From Uliginosibacterium paludis (GTDB taxonomy: Bacteria; Pseudomonadota; Gammaproteobacteria; Burkholderiales; Rhodocyclaceae): a stretch of DNA of 64,000 nucleotides. The stretch is from positions 558,001 through 622,000 of the forward strand of contig NZ_JBDIVF010000002.1 in the NCBI RefSeq assembly GCF_039631355.1, in the 5' to 3' direction. A program made the translations under genes and the position numbers. Shown here piece by piece: positions 1-8,338 of the stretch (positions are counted from its first letter, which is position 1; each line of letters starts with the position of its first letter). A model generated the notes under the pieces. The model saw only the letters and a list, made by a program, of their open reading frames with translations. It was not told where the DNA came from and searched no databases.

Positions 1-250
1 GATGGATCGCCACACGCCGGAGCGCTTCGAGGCTTTCGAGGCGGCGGTCGGCGCGATTCCCGAGGTGATCGAGTGCCTGCTGATCACCGGCCAGCAATCC
101 GACTATCAGCTCAAGGTGGTCGTGCGGGACATGGATGACTACCAGCGCCTGCTGCTGGAAAAGATCACCCGCATCGAGGGGGTCAGCGGCGTGCACACCA
201 GTTTCGTGCTGCGCCGGGTGGTGAGTCGGGACACCCTGCCGCTCGACTGA
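1..250 (+). CDS. Lrp/AsnC-family transcriptional regulator, C-terminal part (5' truncated by window edge)
   Basis: Only the last 82 or so codons lie in the window. The visible protein has the RAM (AsnC_trans_reg) ligand-binding fold pattern: an acidic helix (FEAFEAAVGAIPEV), a V/I-rich strand ending in TGQQSDYQLKVVV, and the closing strand GVSGVHTSFVLRRVV. Full-length family members are about 150 residues with an N-terminal winged HTH, so the DNA-binding half and true start are upstream of base 1. The ATG at position 2 is internal. The effector and targets cannot be told from this fragment. Lrp/AsnC regulators commonly control amino-acid metabolism genes. Confidence 0.85.
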   Translation, partial: MDRHTPERFEAFEAAVGAIPEVIECLLITGQQSDYQLKVVVRDMDDYQRLLLEKITRIEGVSGVHTSFVLRRVVSRDTLPLD

Positions 251-469
251 GCGCCGGGCCTGCCGGTGCCGGCCGGCATTTCGTCAGTCTCTTCCGACCG
301 CTCGGGGTGAGGCGGCAACCGTCTGTCAGGTAAGTGTAAAGATTATCACCAAAGTCTTAATGGTTAACCCGTATCTTCTGCGCTGTCAGCACGAAGGCAT
401 ACCCGCAATGCATGACGACGCCCAGACGGCATATTTCTGCAACACCACCCTTTCCCCGGGACATACAGA

Positions 470-1864
470 ATGAAGCTCATCAAGACCACCCTTGCCTCGG
501 CCCTCGTGCTGCTGGCAGGCAACGCACTCGCCGCCCGGACCGGCGGTTTCGCCACCACCGACGGTGGTGACCTGCCCGGTGCGCGCCACTTCACGGCCGC
601 CACCTATCAGGAAATCAACGACATCATCACCGCCGCGTCGACCGTGGCGGGCGGTGCCTATCCGCTTGTCATCACCTACACCGGCAATGAAGATGCCGCC
701 ATCGCCAAGATCGTGATGGACCACAACCCGGATGCCGCCGGCAACTGTCCGAACCCGCACTGGAGCGAGACCTATCGCCAGGTGCCGGTCACCGGTTACA
801 CCGCCGGCCTGACGATCCAGGGGATCGATGGCTCCTCCGGCAACTTCGGGATCACGATGACGAACTCGAGCAATGTCGTCATCCGCAACATGAAACTGGG
901 CGCCCTGGGCGGTGCCGCCAATGATGCCGACCTGCTGCGCGTCGATTCATCGTCCAACATCTGGATCGATCACAACGAGCTGCTCAGCAACAGCCACGAA
1001 TGCAACGGTTCGCCCGAAGGCGACCTGACTTTCGAAGGCGCGATCGACATCAAGAAAAATTCGCACAACGTCACCGTTTCCTACAACTACATCCACGACC
1101 ACAAGAAGGTCGGCCTGGATGGCTCCTCGGGCACCGACATTGCCGGCGGCCGCGAGATCACCTTCCACCACAACCTGTACTCGAACGTGAGTCAGCGCCT
1201 GCCCCTGCAGCGCGGAGGCTGGACGCACATGTACAACAACCTCTACAGCGGCATCACCGATTCCGGCATCAACGTGCGCCGCGAGGGCTACACCCTGATC
1301 GAGCGCAACTGGTTCGAAGACTCGGTGAACCCGGTGGTCTGCCGTTATGACACCACGCTGTGCGGCTGGTGGGATCTGCGCAACAACAACGTGACCAGCC
1401 CGGCCGACTTCGCCCGCTACGGCATCACCTGGACCCCCAATGACGGCATCAACACGATTACCGCCATCGAGTGGAAGACCACCGCCGTGTTCCCGAAGAC
1501 GCTGCCCTATCTCTATGAAACGGTCAGCCCGCAATGCGTGAAGAACAAGCTGCGCAAGTACGCCGGCGTGGGCAAGCAGCTCAAGCAGCTCACCCCGGTG
1601 GCCTGCCTCGGCAAGGATGACGACGAGCCCGAGCTGCATGACGCCAGCGCACCGGCGGGTGACTACATGGCGAACTACACCAAGTGCGCCGACGCAGGCG
1701 AGACCTGCAAGGTCAAGAGCGGTGCAGGCTGGGTGGCTTTCGGTCGCAAGGGCAAGTGGGTCACGAAGTACATCGGCACCGGTCATTCGGTGCGTTGTAC
1801 GGCGGCCAGCTTCGGCGCTGACCCCGGCGGCAACCCGAACAAGTGTTCCTACCGCGTCTACTGA
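470..1864 (+). CDS. Secreted pectate lyase, polysaccharide lyase family 1, with Cys-rich C-terminal domain
   Basis: 464 residues. It should cleave polygalacturonate by Ca-dependent beta-elimination outside the cytoplasm. A signal peptide occupies residues 1-21, with cleavage after GNALA. The parallel beta-helix carries the family landmarks: WIDH at 165-168, the acidic FEGAIDIK segment near 188-195, and the catalytic-arginine motif RLPLQR at 243-248 followed by GGWTHMYNN. From about residue 395 comes a separate domain with four cysteines (KCADAGETC, then WVAFGRKGKW, then FGADPGGNPNKCSY). The same domain closes the second PL1 lyase at 47753-49225. Here the junction is short and acidic (KDDDEPELHD) instead of a long Ser linker. 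It is monocistronic and followed by a terminator. Confidence 0.93.
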   Translation: MKLIKTTLASALVLLAGNALAARTGGFATTDGGDLPGARHFTAATYQEINDIITAASTVAGGAYPLVITYTGNEDAAIAKIVMDHNPDAAGNCPNPHWSETYRQVPVTGYTAGLTIQGIDGSSGNFGITMTNSSNVVIRNMKLGALGGAANDADLLRVDSSSNIWIDHNELLSNSHECNGSPEGDLTFEGAIDIKKNSHNVTVSYNYIHDHKKVGLDGSSGTDIAGGREITFHHNLYSNVSQRLPLQRGGWTHMYNNLYSGITDSGINVRREGYTLIERNWFEDSVNPVVCRYDTTLCGWWDLRNNNVTSPADFARYGITWTPNDGINTITAIEWKTTAVFPKTLPYLYETVSPQCVKNKLRKYAGVGKQLKQLTPVACLGKDDDEPELHDASAPAGDYMANYTKCADAGETCKVKSGAGWVAFGRKGKWVTKYIGTGHSVRCTAASFGADPGGNPNKCSYRVY

Positions 1865-1885
1865 TCGCGTCAGGACACCTGCATG

Positions 1886-1919
1886 AAAAAGCCCCGCTGG
1901 CCTCGCCGGCGGGGCTTTT
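1886..1919. terminator. Bidirectional intrinsic terminator between pectate lyase and DUF441 gene
   Basis: A GC-rich stem (GCCCCGC...GCGGGGC) is flanked by an A-run on the left and a T-run on the right. It can therefore terminate both the rightward lyase and the convergent leftward DUF441 gene. Confidence 0.85.
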
Positions 1920-1936
1920 CATTTGCGTGGCGCGGA

Positions 1937-2389
1937 TTACTTCAGGCGCAGCAGGCCCACGATCAGCGCAACCATGCCGCCCGCAATCAGCGGGCCGACC
2001 GCCAGACCCTTGAAGAAACAGACACCGATCAGTGTGCCGACCATCAGCGCGGTCACGATCTCCGGCGAGCCCTGCATGTAGCTCACGCCTTGCCCGGCAA
2101 TCCAGGCCACGGCGAGCCCGACCGCCACGGCAATCACGCCCGCGGGCGAGCGGAAGGCATTGCCCAGCCCGATCAGGTCGATCTTGCCTGCCGCCAGTGG
2201 CGCCAGCACCGCGGCTGTCAGGATGATCACGCCGACGTTGAGACCGTGGTTCTCCACCACACCCAGCCAGCTGCCCAGGCCCAGCAGTTTCAGCAGGAGC
2301 AGCGCGGCCGCCGCAATCGCGACCGAGCTGTTGTTGCCGATCACCGAGAGGGCCAGGACCAGCAGCAGGGGAAGATTCTCGAAATTCAT
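1937..2389 (-). CDS. DUF441 (YeaL-type) small integral membrane protein
   Basis: 150 residues from the ATG at 2389 (MNFENLPLLLVLALSVIG). A longer in-frame reading back to 2545 adds a Cys/Arg/Ser-rich stretch unlike this family, so the inner start is preferred. The protein has about four hydrophobic segments, Gly/Ala-rich, with the DUF441 features NNSSVAIAAA near the N terminus and GTLIGVCFFKGLAVGPLIAGG near the C terminus. Family length is about 148 residues. It lies in the cytoplasmic membrane and has no established function. It converges on the pectate lyase across a shared terminator. Confidence 0.88.
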   Translation of the reverse strand: MNFENLPLLLVLALSVIGNNSSVAIAAAALLLLKLLGLGSWLGVVENHGLNVGVIILTAAVLAPLAAGKIDLIGLGNAFRSPAGVIAVAVGLAVAWIAGQGVSYMQGSPEIVTALMVGTLIGVCFFKGLAVGPLIAGGMVALIVGLLRLK

Positions 2390-2562
2390 GGAGTCGGGGC
2401 AGCGAAGGCGGCAGGGCAGCGCAGGGAGCGCCGAGTCTAGCCCCGCGCCGGACGAACGGGAATGCGCGCAAATGCTTAGCCGCGAACCGCTGTCATGCAG
2501 GCGTGACCCCTGCTGTGGCACTCTGGCGAAATCTGGACAGGCCATCGAAAGGACGGACAGGC

Positions 2563-3036
2563 ATGATCAAACGGATTCTGGGCGGGCTGGTGCTGCTGGC
2601 GGGCCTGCAGGGCGTGGCGCAGGCCGAGGCGGTGGGCGAGGTGGATACCACCTTCAAGCTGCTGGGGCCGGACAACAAGATCGTCGTACAGGTCTTCGAC
2701 GACCCGCGCGTCGGCGGCGTGAGCTGCTACCTCTCGCGTGCGAAAACCGGCGGCATCAAGGGTGCGGTGGGGCTCGCCGAAGACACCGCCGACGCCTCGG
2801 TGGCCTGTCGCCAGGTGGGCGAGATTTCCTTCAGGGAGCCGCTGCGCAAGCAGGAAGAGGTCTTCACCGAACGCTCCTCGGTCTTCTTCAAGCGGGTACG
2901 CGTGGTACGCATGGTCGACAGCCAGCGCAATGCGCTCGTCTACCTGGTCTATTCCGACCGCCTGGTAGATGGCAGCCCCAAGAACAGCGTGACGGCCGTG
3001 GCCGTGCCGCAGTCCCTGCGCATCCCGCTGCGCTGA
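2563..3036 (+). CDS. creA: CreA family periplasmic protein
   Basis: 157 residues from the ATG at 2563. The signal peptide is MIKRILGGLVLLAGLQGVAQA. The mature part follows the CreA pattern: VGEVDTTFKLLGPDNKIVVQVFDDP, then GVSCYLSRAKTGGIKG, GLAEDTADASVACRQVG and finally FFKRVRVVRMVD. Two conserved cysteines (CYL and ACR) probably form a disulfide. The molecular role of CreA is unknown. A purine-rich AAAGGACGG lies about 9-15 bases upstream of the start, which supports this ATG over the in-frame codon at 2503. It appears monocistronic. Confidence 0.92.
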   Translation: MIKRILGGLVLLAGLQGVAQAEAVGEVDTTFKLLGPDNKIVVQVFDDPRVGGVSCYLSRAKTGGIKGAVGLAEDTADASVACRQVGEISFREPLRKQEEVFTERSSVFFKRVRVVRMVDSQRNALVYLVYSDRLVDGSPKNSVTAVAVPQSLRIPLR

Positions 3037-3057
3037 GCCTGTGGTGAGGCCGCCGGC

Positions 3058-3408
3058 TCAGCGGGCCGGCCGGATGCTGAAGACCTTGAGCTTCGATTTG
3101 CCGGAGGATTCAAAGTCGAAATCCCCGCTCACCAGCAGGCTCGCCGCCGGATCGACCCGCACCGGATGAGGCCAGTGCTTGTGATCGACCTTGAGCAGGA
3201 TGGCGGCCGTACCGTCGCTGAAGCGGAACAGCTCATCCTCTTCCACCCGGCTCACGATGCGGCCCTGCAGCGTGACCTGGCGGGCGTCCTGCCGGCTGGC
3301 CAGCAACTGCGCGATCGAGGCAGGAAAGCCGTGTGCCGCGTCGGACTGAGCATGGGCGCCCACCCAGGCAAAGACCAGGGCGAGGGCCAGAACATTGCGG
3401 CGCTTCAT
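3058..3408 (-). CDS. Secreted BOF/YgiW-type OB-fold protein (second of a tandem pair)
   Basis: 116 residues, from the ATG at 3408. The signal peptide is MKRRNVLALALVFAWVGAHAQ. The mature part shows the bacterial OB-fold (BOF, YgiW/YdeI) signature: a lead helix (FPASIAQLLAS), VTLQGRIVSRVEEDELFRFSDGTAAILLKVD, and LLVSGDFDFE. Periplasmic proteins of this type are linked to stress tolerance, and the ligand is unknown. The start codon overlaps the stop of the upstream paralogue by 4 bases (ATGA), indicating translational coupling. It differs from the upstream copy in sequence but has the same layout, consistent with an old tandem duplication. Confidence 0.82.
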   Translation of the reverse strand: MKRRNVLALALVFAWVGAHAQSDAAHGFPASIAQLLASRQDARQVTLQGRIVSRVEEDELFRFSDGTAAILLKVDHKHWPHPVRVDPAASLLVSGDFDFESSGKSKLKVFSIRPAR

Positions 3409-3821
3409 GAGGCCGCCTTGCCGGAAGGGGCCGGCGGCAGGGCGCGCAGGTCGATCACCCGCAGATGATCGAAACCCAGCGCGCGGTGAATGTAATGCCC
3501 GAAGATTTCCACCCGGGTATCCGGGCCGAGCGCCCGGGCCTGCGGCCAGCGCCATCCGTGATGCCACTGCCTGTGTCCGGGGTAATCATCCAGATCGAGC
3601 AGCAGACTGCCGCTGTCATCGCTGAACTCGTACAGCGCCTCATTCAGCTTGCGGGTGAGCGTGCCTTGCAGCGTGACCGTGCTGCCGTCGAGCGCCGAGA
3701 CGCGCAACTGCCGGATGTCGAGCGCTGCGGCGGTCATGCCGCCGTATTGCAGCAGCACGGGCGCCACGGCGCAGATCAGGGCGAAGAGCACGCAGGCGAA
3801 GGTGAATGCGAGGGATTTCAT
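3405..3821 (-). CDS. Secreted BOF/YgiW-type OB-fold protein (first of a tandem pair)
   Basis: 138 residues from the ATG at 3821 (MKSLAFTFACVLFALICAV). The hydrophobic N terminus acts as a signal peptide or anchor. The OB-fold pattern matches its downstream neighbour: LRVSALDGSTVTLQGTLTRKLNEALYEFSDDSGSLLLDLDD, then VEIFGHYIHRALGFDHLRVIDL. AGGAGGCTGAC just before the ATG gives a strong ribosome site and decides the start over the longer reading frame to 3917. It is first in a two-gene operon with a 4-base overlap. A shared job in envelope stress is inferred from the family only. Confidence 0.8.
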   Translation of the reverse strand: MKSLAFTFACVLFALICAVAPVLLQYGGMTAAALDIRQLRVSALDGSTVTLQGTLTRKLNEALYEFSDDSGSLLLDLDDYPGHRQWHHGWRWPQARALGPDTRVEIFGHYIHRALGFDHLRVIDLRALPPAPSGKAAS

Positions 3822-4000
3822 GTCAGCCTCCTTCATCAGAGCCGACCGGCCTTCCGGTACGGCATGGCGGCCACTGTGCGCCAGGCTGGGTGAACGTCCG
3901 CTGAATGCCTGCAGCATCCTTGCGCGCTGGCTGGCGGAGCAGGGCGATGGCGGGCGCTACAATCGTGGCCTCCGAATTCCTGCTGCCGGAAAGCCCCCGC

Positions 4001-4618
4001 ATGTCCGCCCAAACCTGCATCGAAATCATCGCCGTCGCCCATCTGCGCTACGGCGAGCTGCGCGTCTTCGTCCAGTCCATCCTCAACCAGACCGCGGGCA
4101 ACTGGCGCCTGCAGGTGATCCATGACGGGCCGGACGAAAGCTTCGACCGGATCATGGCGGCCTACCAGGCCGAGGCACCCGAGCGCATCCGCTATTCGCA
4201 TACCGGCACCCGCCACAACGACTACGGCCACTCGCTGCGCGAGATCGGCCTGGCGCGGGCCGAGGGGGACTACGTGCTGATCACGAATGCGGACAACTAC
4301 TACATTCCCCGCTTCGTCGAGTACTGCACGAAGGCGGTGAGTGACACGGGCGCCGACATCATCATGTACGACATGGTGCACAGCCATGAGAACCCGGGCC
4401 AGCGCACGCTGCCGGCCTACTCGTATTTCCAGACCCAGTATTCGATCAATAACATCGACATGGGGGCCGCGATCGTGCGCCGCACGATCGCTCAGCAGGC
4501 CGGCTTTGCCGACAAGAGCTACGCCGCCGATGCGGTGTACTTCGAGAAAGTCGCGCTGGTGAAGCGGGAGAAGACCACGCTCTGCAAGATCAACCGGGTC
4601 ATGCTGGTACACAACTGA
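4001..4618 (+). CDS. Family-2-type glycosyltransferase-like protein, short
   Basis: 205 residues from the ATG at 4001. The N-terminal Rossmann-like half reads EIIAVAHLRYGELRVFVQSILNQT, then WRLQVIHDGPDESFDRIM, which is the GT-A nucleotide-sugar entry. An acidic metal-binding-like stretch, LITNADNYYIPRF, takes the DXD position. The C-terminal part (INNIDMGAAIVRR, AADAVYFEKV) resembles the acceptor side. There are no membrane segments or signal, so it is cytoplasmic. The protein is shorter than typical GT2 enzymes and sits alone on this strand, convergent with another glycosyltransferase-like gene. Substrate is unknown. Confidence 0.72.
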   Translation: MSAQTCIEIIAVAHLRYGELRVFVQSILNQTAGNWRLQVIHDGPDESFDRIMAAYQAEAPERIRYSHTGTRHNDYGHSLREIGLARAEGDYVLITNADNYYIPRFVEYCTKAVSDTGADIIMYDMVHSHENPGQRTLPAYSYFQTQYSINNIDMGAAIVRRTIAQQAGFADKSYAADAVYFEKVALVKREKTTLCKINRVMLVHN

Positions 4619-4641
4619 GCCGGGCAGGCCCGGCGGCCGGC

Positions 4642-5640
4642 TCAGCCGAGTGCGCCGTGGCAGTGCTTGAGCTTTTCGCCCGAGCCGCAGGGGCAGGGGT
4701 CATTGCGGCGGCGGCCCGGCACTTCGCGGACCATCCTGCCCGTCGCCGTGTCGAACATCCCCTCGAGCAGCGCCCGACCGATGCTGGCGGGCGGCGTGGC
4801 AGCCGGCTCGCCCGGCATGCCGGTGCAGAGCACGATGCTGTCGGCAAAGCGCTCCGGTATCCGCAGGATCTCGCCGGTGTCGGCCGCATGCTCGCGCCGG
4901 TAGGCCGCCAGATCGCAGATGCGGGCGCGCTCGAAATCTTCCTCGGCAGCGTCGTAGATATGGGCGAGATAGGTGGCTTCGTCCCAGCGGAAGTGCAGGC
5001 CGTGAACCTTCCGCAGAGAGTTGTCGGAAAAGCGGATCTGGTTCAGCACGCGGATGCGGCGGCGTGAGGCTTCATGGTCCACCGCGCGCAGATGGAAGAG
5101 GAAGAGATTGTCGTCCGGCGCCGGCGGCAGGCTCGCGCCATGAAAGCCGGCGATCCAGCGGATGGGCCGCGCCGAAATCAGCGTCTTGCAGTAATCGGTG
5201 CGGTAGCGCAGATAGCCGCGCTGCGCGAAAAGGCTGCCTTCGAGCTGCAGGGCGGGTTCCACGCGGTGGTGGTGAATCACGTCGAAGCCTGCCGGTGTTT
5301 TGTGGCTGAAGGGCGTGGCGGCGAGGTATTCATGCAGATCCGTGCCGCAGGCCGGATCCAGCACGATCAGCTCGTCGGTATCGGTGAAGAGCACATAGTC
5401 GTAGTGCTGCAGCAGCTCGGCATGGAAATGGCTCACCAGTGCGGCGCGGTCGTCTTCATCGAGCGGTGCGCGCTGCCGTGTCACGAGATTCCGGATGCGA
5501 CCGTCGCGGCTTGAGCCATCGGTCGAACCGTCATCGATGACGAAGCAGTTTTCCGGGCCGAACAGCCGTCCGTAATGCGCCAGCCAGATCGGCAGGAACA
5601 GGTTCTCGTTGAAACACATCGTGAAAACGGCGCCGCGCAT
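4642..5640 (-). CDS. Glycosyltransferase-like protein with C-terminal SEC-C zinc motif
   Basis: 332 residues. The N terminus (GAVFTMCFNENLFLPIWLAHY, then CFVIDDGSTDGSS) fits the Glyco_tranf_2_4/GT92-like group. An acidic DXD-like DTDELIV lies near residue 90. Conserved blocks FDVIHHHRVEP and GFHGASLP follow, then HLRAVDHEASRRRIRV. The last 20 or so residues are a SEC-C motif (NDPCPCGSGEKLKHCHG), a Cys/His zinc-binding module best known from SecA. SEC-C on a glycosyltransferase-like protein is unusual, and it may mediate protein contacts. There is no signal peptide. Convergent with the GT2-like gene at 4001-4618. Confidence 0.78.
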   Translation of the reverse strand: MRGAVFTMCFNENLFLPIWLAHYGRLFGPENCFVIDDGSTDGSSRDGRIRNLVTRQRAPLDEDDRAALVSHFHAELLQHYDYVLFTDTDELIVLDPACGTDLHEYLAATPFSHKTPAGFDVIHHHRVEPALQLEGSLFAQRGYLRYRTDYCKTLISARPIRWIAGFHGASLPPAPDDNLFLFHLRAVDHEASRRRIRVLNQIRFSDNSLRKVHGLHFRWDEATYLAHIYDAAEEDFERARICDLAAYRREHAADTGEILRIPERFADSIVLCTGMPGEPAATPPASIGRALLEGMFDTATGRMVREVPGRRRNDPCPCGSGEKLKHCHGALG

Positions 5641-5797
5641 GGCGAGTGTCCTTTCAGGGGAAGCAGCCGGAGCCGGCTGAGCTCGCGCAGCCGGAGCGCG
5701 CCGCGGGAGTATGACGCATGCGTGCGGCGCACTGGCGCTCTGCGGCGCGGGTGTGCGCGCAAGTTCCGCCCCGGTGTGGCGGCCTTACAATGCCGCC

Positions 5798-6301
5798 ATG
5801 ACCGGAACAGAAACCCTGCAGGAAACCGCCGCGCGTGACGACGCGCCGGTGCATGAAGACCGTTTGTGGATCGACCGTGGCTGGACCGCACAGGTCATCA
5901 AGAACGAAGACGACGATGGCTGGGCGGTCGCGATGTATCGCGATGGCGAAGCCGAGCCCGCGCTGGTGGGGCCCTGGACCATGGGTCGTGACAAGAAGAA
6001 TCCCAAGCCGCTGGATGCGACGGCGTTTTCCACCCTGGTGAAGACGGCGTCGGAAGTGATCCGGCGGGCCGAGCAGCATCTGCATGCACAGCTGCACAAG
6101 CGGCTCACGGTGAATGCGGAAGCGGGGGCGATCGAGGTGCGGCTCGACATCGTGCCGGACGACGACGATCCGCATGCGCTCCTGAGCGCCTTTGATGCGG
6201 CGGGGGACGAGCTTGCGCGGGTGCGCGTGCGGCCCGACTTTGCGCTCAGCCAGCGGAGCGCCAGCGCCTGGATAGACGCGGACTTCCGCCGCCCCGTCTG
6301 A
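5798..6301 (+). CDS. Hypothetical cytoplasmic protein
   Basis: 167 residues from the ATG at 5798. It is acidic with no signal peptide or membrane segment. The N-terminal half has a WIDRGWTAQVIKNEDDDGWAVAMYRDGEAEP stretch and a WTMGRDKKNPKPLD segment. The middle is helical (FSTLVKTASEVIRRAEQHLHAQLHKR) and the C-terminal half forms strands (IEVRLDIVPDDDDPHALLSAFD). I do not recognise a named domain. Codon usage matches the backbone. It lies between divergent and convergent neighbours, so it is probably transcribed alone. The longer frame back to 5711 was rejected because the extra residues look noncoding. Confidence 0.65.
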   Translation: MTGTETLQETAARDDAPVHEDRLWIDRGWTAQVIKNEDDDGWAVAMYRDGEAEPALVGPWTMGRDKKNPKPLDATAFSTLVKTASEVIRRAEQHLHAQLHKRLTVNAEAGAIEVRLDIVPDDDDPHALLSAFDAAGDELARVRVRPDFALSQRSASAWIDADFRRPV

Positions 6302-6373
6302 GCGCCCGCGCAGGTCGCGCCCGCTTGCGCGGAAACGGCAGGCGCACACCCGCAGGCATGCGCCCCGTTGCGA

Positions 6374-7012
6374 TCAGCTCAGTTCGGAGATGAAGTTCTC
6401 GCGGCTGCGGCGCACCTTCTTCAGGTTCACCAGCCAGTCGCCTTCGTCAGCGCGATAGCCCAGCGGCAGGATCAGCACCGAGCGCAGGCCACGTTCCTTC
6501 AGCTTCAGGATTTCATCGACCTTGGCCGGATCGAAGCCTTCCATCGGCGTGCTGTCGACACCTTCGGCCGCGGCCGCGATCAGCGCGGTGCCCAGCCCGA
6601 TATAGGCCTGGCGTGCGGCGTGCTGGTAATTCACTTCCGGGTCACGCGGCACATAGCTGGCCAGCACCTGCTGGCGGTAGTTCTCCCAGCCTTCGTTCCT
6701 GAAGCCGCGCTCGTCGTTGACCAGGTCGAACATCATGTTGATGCGCTCGGCGGTGTAGTTGTCCCAGGCGGCGAAGACCAGCAGGTGCGAGGCTTCGGTG
6801 ATCTGGGCCTGGTTCCAGGCGTGCGGCTGGATCTCGGCGCGCAGCTGCGGATTGCTGACGACGATCACTTCATAGGGTTGCAGACCGCTGGAGGTGGCGG
6901 TGAGGCGGATGGCCTCGAGGATGCGGTCGATCTTTTCCTGCGGTACGCGCTTGGCCGGGTTGAACTTCTTGGTGGCGTAGCGCCATTGCAGGGTCTGGAG
7001 CAGGTCAGACAT
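6374..7012 (-). CDS. NAD(P)H-dependent nitroreductase family protein (NfsB-like)
   Basis: 212 residues, the usual length for FMN-dependent oxygen-insensitive nitroreductases. Family features are the opening RYATKKFNPAKRVPQEKI, the FMN-contact region LTATSSGLQPYEVIVVSN, the long HLLVFAAWD segment, AYIGLGTALIAAAAEGVDSTPMEGFD, and the closing VKKVRRSR-like basic patch. It would reduce nitro groups or quinones with NAD(P)H in the cytoplasm. It is third in a leftward run after the tetR, ohr and hchA-like genes, with a 90-bp gap before it. This suggests shared induction by electrophiles or oxidants. Confidence 0.9.
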   Translation of the reverse strand: MSDLLQTLQWRYATKKFNPAKRVPQEKIDRILEAIRLTATSSGLQPYEVIVVSNPQLRAEIQPHAWNQAQITEASHLLVFAAWDNYTAERINMMFDLVNDERGFRNEGWENYRQQVLASYVPRDPEVNYQHAARQAYIGLGTALIAAAAEGVDSTPMEGFDPAKVDEILKLKERGLRSVLILPLGYRADEGDWLVNLKKVRRSRENFISELS

Positions 7013-7102
7013 GGTCTTGCCTTTCTTCTGGCGGAATGAGAAACGGGGAAGGGGGCGTGCCTGGCGCCTCGAGGCGCCAGTCGCTCCCGGACATATGCGG
7101 GC

Positions 7103-7783
7103 TCAGCCGAGCGTTTCAAGCAGCTTCTTGGCGACGAGCTCGGAAGAAGCCGGATTCTGGCCGGTGATCAGCAGGCCGTCGACCACGGCGTAGGGCGCCC
7201 AGTCCGGCCCCTTGCTGTAGAGGCCGCCGTGGGCCTTGAGCATGTCCTCGACCAGGAAGGGCACGACATTCGTGAGCTGCACCGCGTCTTCCTCGGTATT
7301 GGTGAAGCCGGTGACCTGACGGCCGCGAACCAGCGGCGAGCCATCCGCCGCCTTCACATGACGCAGCACGCCCGGCGCATGGCAGACCGTGGCTACCGGC
7401 TTGCCGGCGGCGAGCGCGCCTTCGATCAGGGCGATGGAGACCGGGCTTTCGGCCAGATCCCACAGCGGCCCGTGGCCACCGGGGTAGAACACGGCATCGA
7501 AATCCTCCACCTTCATTTCATCCAGGCGATGGGTGTCGGAGAGCTGCTGGATCGCGACCGGGTCGGCCTGGAAGCGGTGCGTCGCTTCGGTCTGGAACTC
7601 AGGCTCGTCGCTCTTCGGGTCCAGCGGCGGCTGGCCACCGGCCGGCGAGGCCAGGCGCACGGCGGCGCCGGCATCCAGAAACGCGTAGTAGGGCGCTGCG
7701 AATTCCTCCAGCCAGAAGCCGGTCTTCTTGCCGGTGTCGCCGAGGCGGTCATGCGAGGTCAGGACCATCAGGATCTTTTTCAT
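7103..7783 (-). CDS. DJ-1/PfpI family protein, HchA/Hsp31-like class
   Basis: 226 residues from the ATG at 7783, preceded by AAGGAGAACCCC, which decides this start. The family nucleophile elbow is AVCHAPG, with the candidate catalytic Cys at residue 134. The preceding strand DFDAVFYPGGHGPLWDLAE and an N-terminal glutamate region (GFWLEEFAAPYYAFLDAG) match the class-I glutamine-amidotransferase-like glyoxalase III/deglycase group. It probably detoxifies methylglyoxal or related carbonyls, or acts as a stress chaperone. It follows ohr by 17 bp, so the two are almost certainly cotranscribed. Confidence 0.9.
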   Translation of the reverse strand: MKKILMVLTSHDRLGDTGKKTGFWLEEFAAPYYAFLDAGAAVRLASPAGGQPPLDPKSDEPEFQTEATHRFQADPVAIQQLSDTHRLDEMKVEDFDAVFYPGGHGPLWDLAESPVSIALIEGALAAGKPVATVCHAPGVLRHVKAADGSPLVRGRQVTGFTNTEEDAVQLTNVVPFLVEDMLKAHGGLYSKGPDWAPYAVVDGLLITGQNPASSELVAKKLLETLG

Positions 7784-7800
7784 GGGGTTCTCCTTGGTGT

Positions 7801-8211
7801 TCAGGCGACGGTCAGATGCAGACGGACGTCCACATTGCCATGCAGGGCATTGGAATAGGGGCACACGGCGTGGCTGCGGGCGAGCAGGGCTTCGGCCGCG
7901 GCCTGGTCCAGACCGCTGATCGTGACATGCAGATCCACATCCAGCTTGAAGCCGCCCTCGGGGGTCATGCCCATGCCGACTTCGGCGCTCGTCTGACTGC
8001 CGGCGAGCGGCAGCTTTTGCTGGGCTGCGACATGCTTGAGCGCGTTGTCGAAACAGGCAGCGTAGCCCAGTGCAAAGAGCTGCTCCGGATTCGCGCCGGT
8101 CTTGCCGCTGCCGGGCATGGCCAGTTCCACGGCAAGGCTGCCGTCATCGAGGGAAGTGAGGCCGGAACGGCCGCCCTTGGCGGTGGCGCGGGTCTTGTAG
8201 AAGATTTTCAT
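7801..8211 (-). CDS. ohr: Organic hydroperoxide resistance protein (Ohr/OsmC family)
   Basis: 136 residues from the ATG at 8211. Both redox cysteines of Ohr are in their standard settings: Cys53 in GYAACFDNAL and Cys117 in SHAVCPYSNALHGN. The N terminus (MKIFYKTRATAKGGRSGLTSLDDG) and length fit Ohr rather than OsmC. It reduces organic peroxides to alcohols using lipoylated-protein or thiol reductants in the cytoplasm. It is the first structural gene after a candidate TetR operator at 8257-8271. Many ohr genes are controlled by MarR-type OhrR; here the linked regulator is TetR-type. Confidence 0.93.
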   Translation of the reverse strand: MKIFYKTRATAKGGRSGLTSLDDGSLAVELAMPGSGKTGANPEQLFALGYAACFDNALKHVAAQQKLPLAGSQTSAEVGMGMTPEGGFKLDVDLHVTISGLDQAAAEALLARSHAVCPYSNALHGNVDVRLHLTVA

Positions 8212-8256
8212 GAGGGGTCTCCAGGTTCGGGTGGTGCTCAGTGAGTGGTTTAAAAA

Positions 8257-8271
8257 TAGACCGGTCGGTTT
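8257..8271. promoter_or_regulatory. Candidate TetR operator upstream of ohr
   Basis: The 15-mer TAGACCGGTCGGTTT shares its first 11 bases exactly with the site upstream of the tetR gene (8951-8965). It sits 46 bp before the ohr start in an AT-rich patch (GTTTAAAAATAG). Duplication of the sequence at exactly these two promoters argues for one regulator controlling both. Confidence 0.65.
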
Positions 8272-8338
8272 GTTTTGAGGCAAATGAAAGTCGGGGTTGG
8301 GGGCGGTGCAGGGGGAGGGTGTTTCCGCGTCCGGTGCT

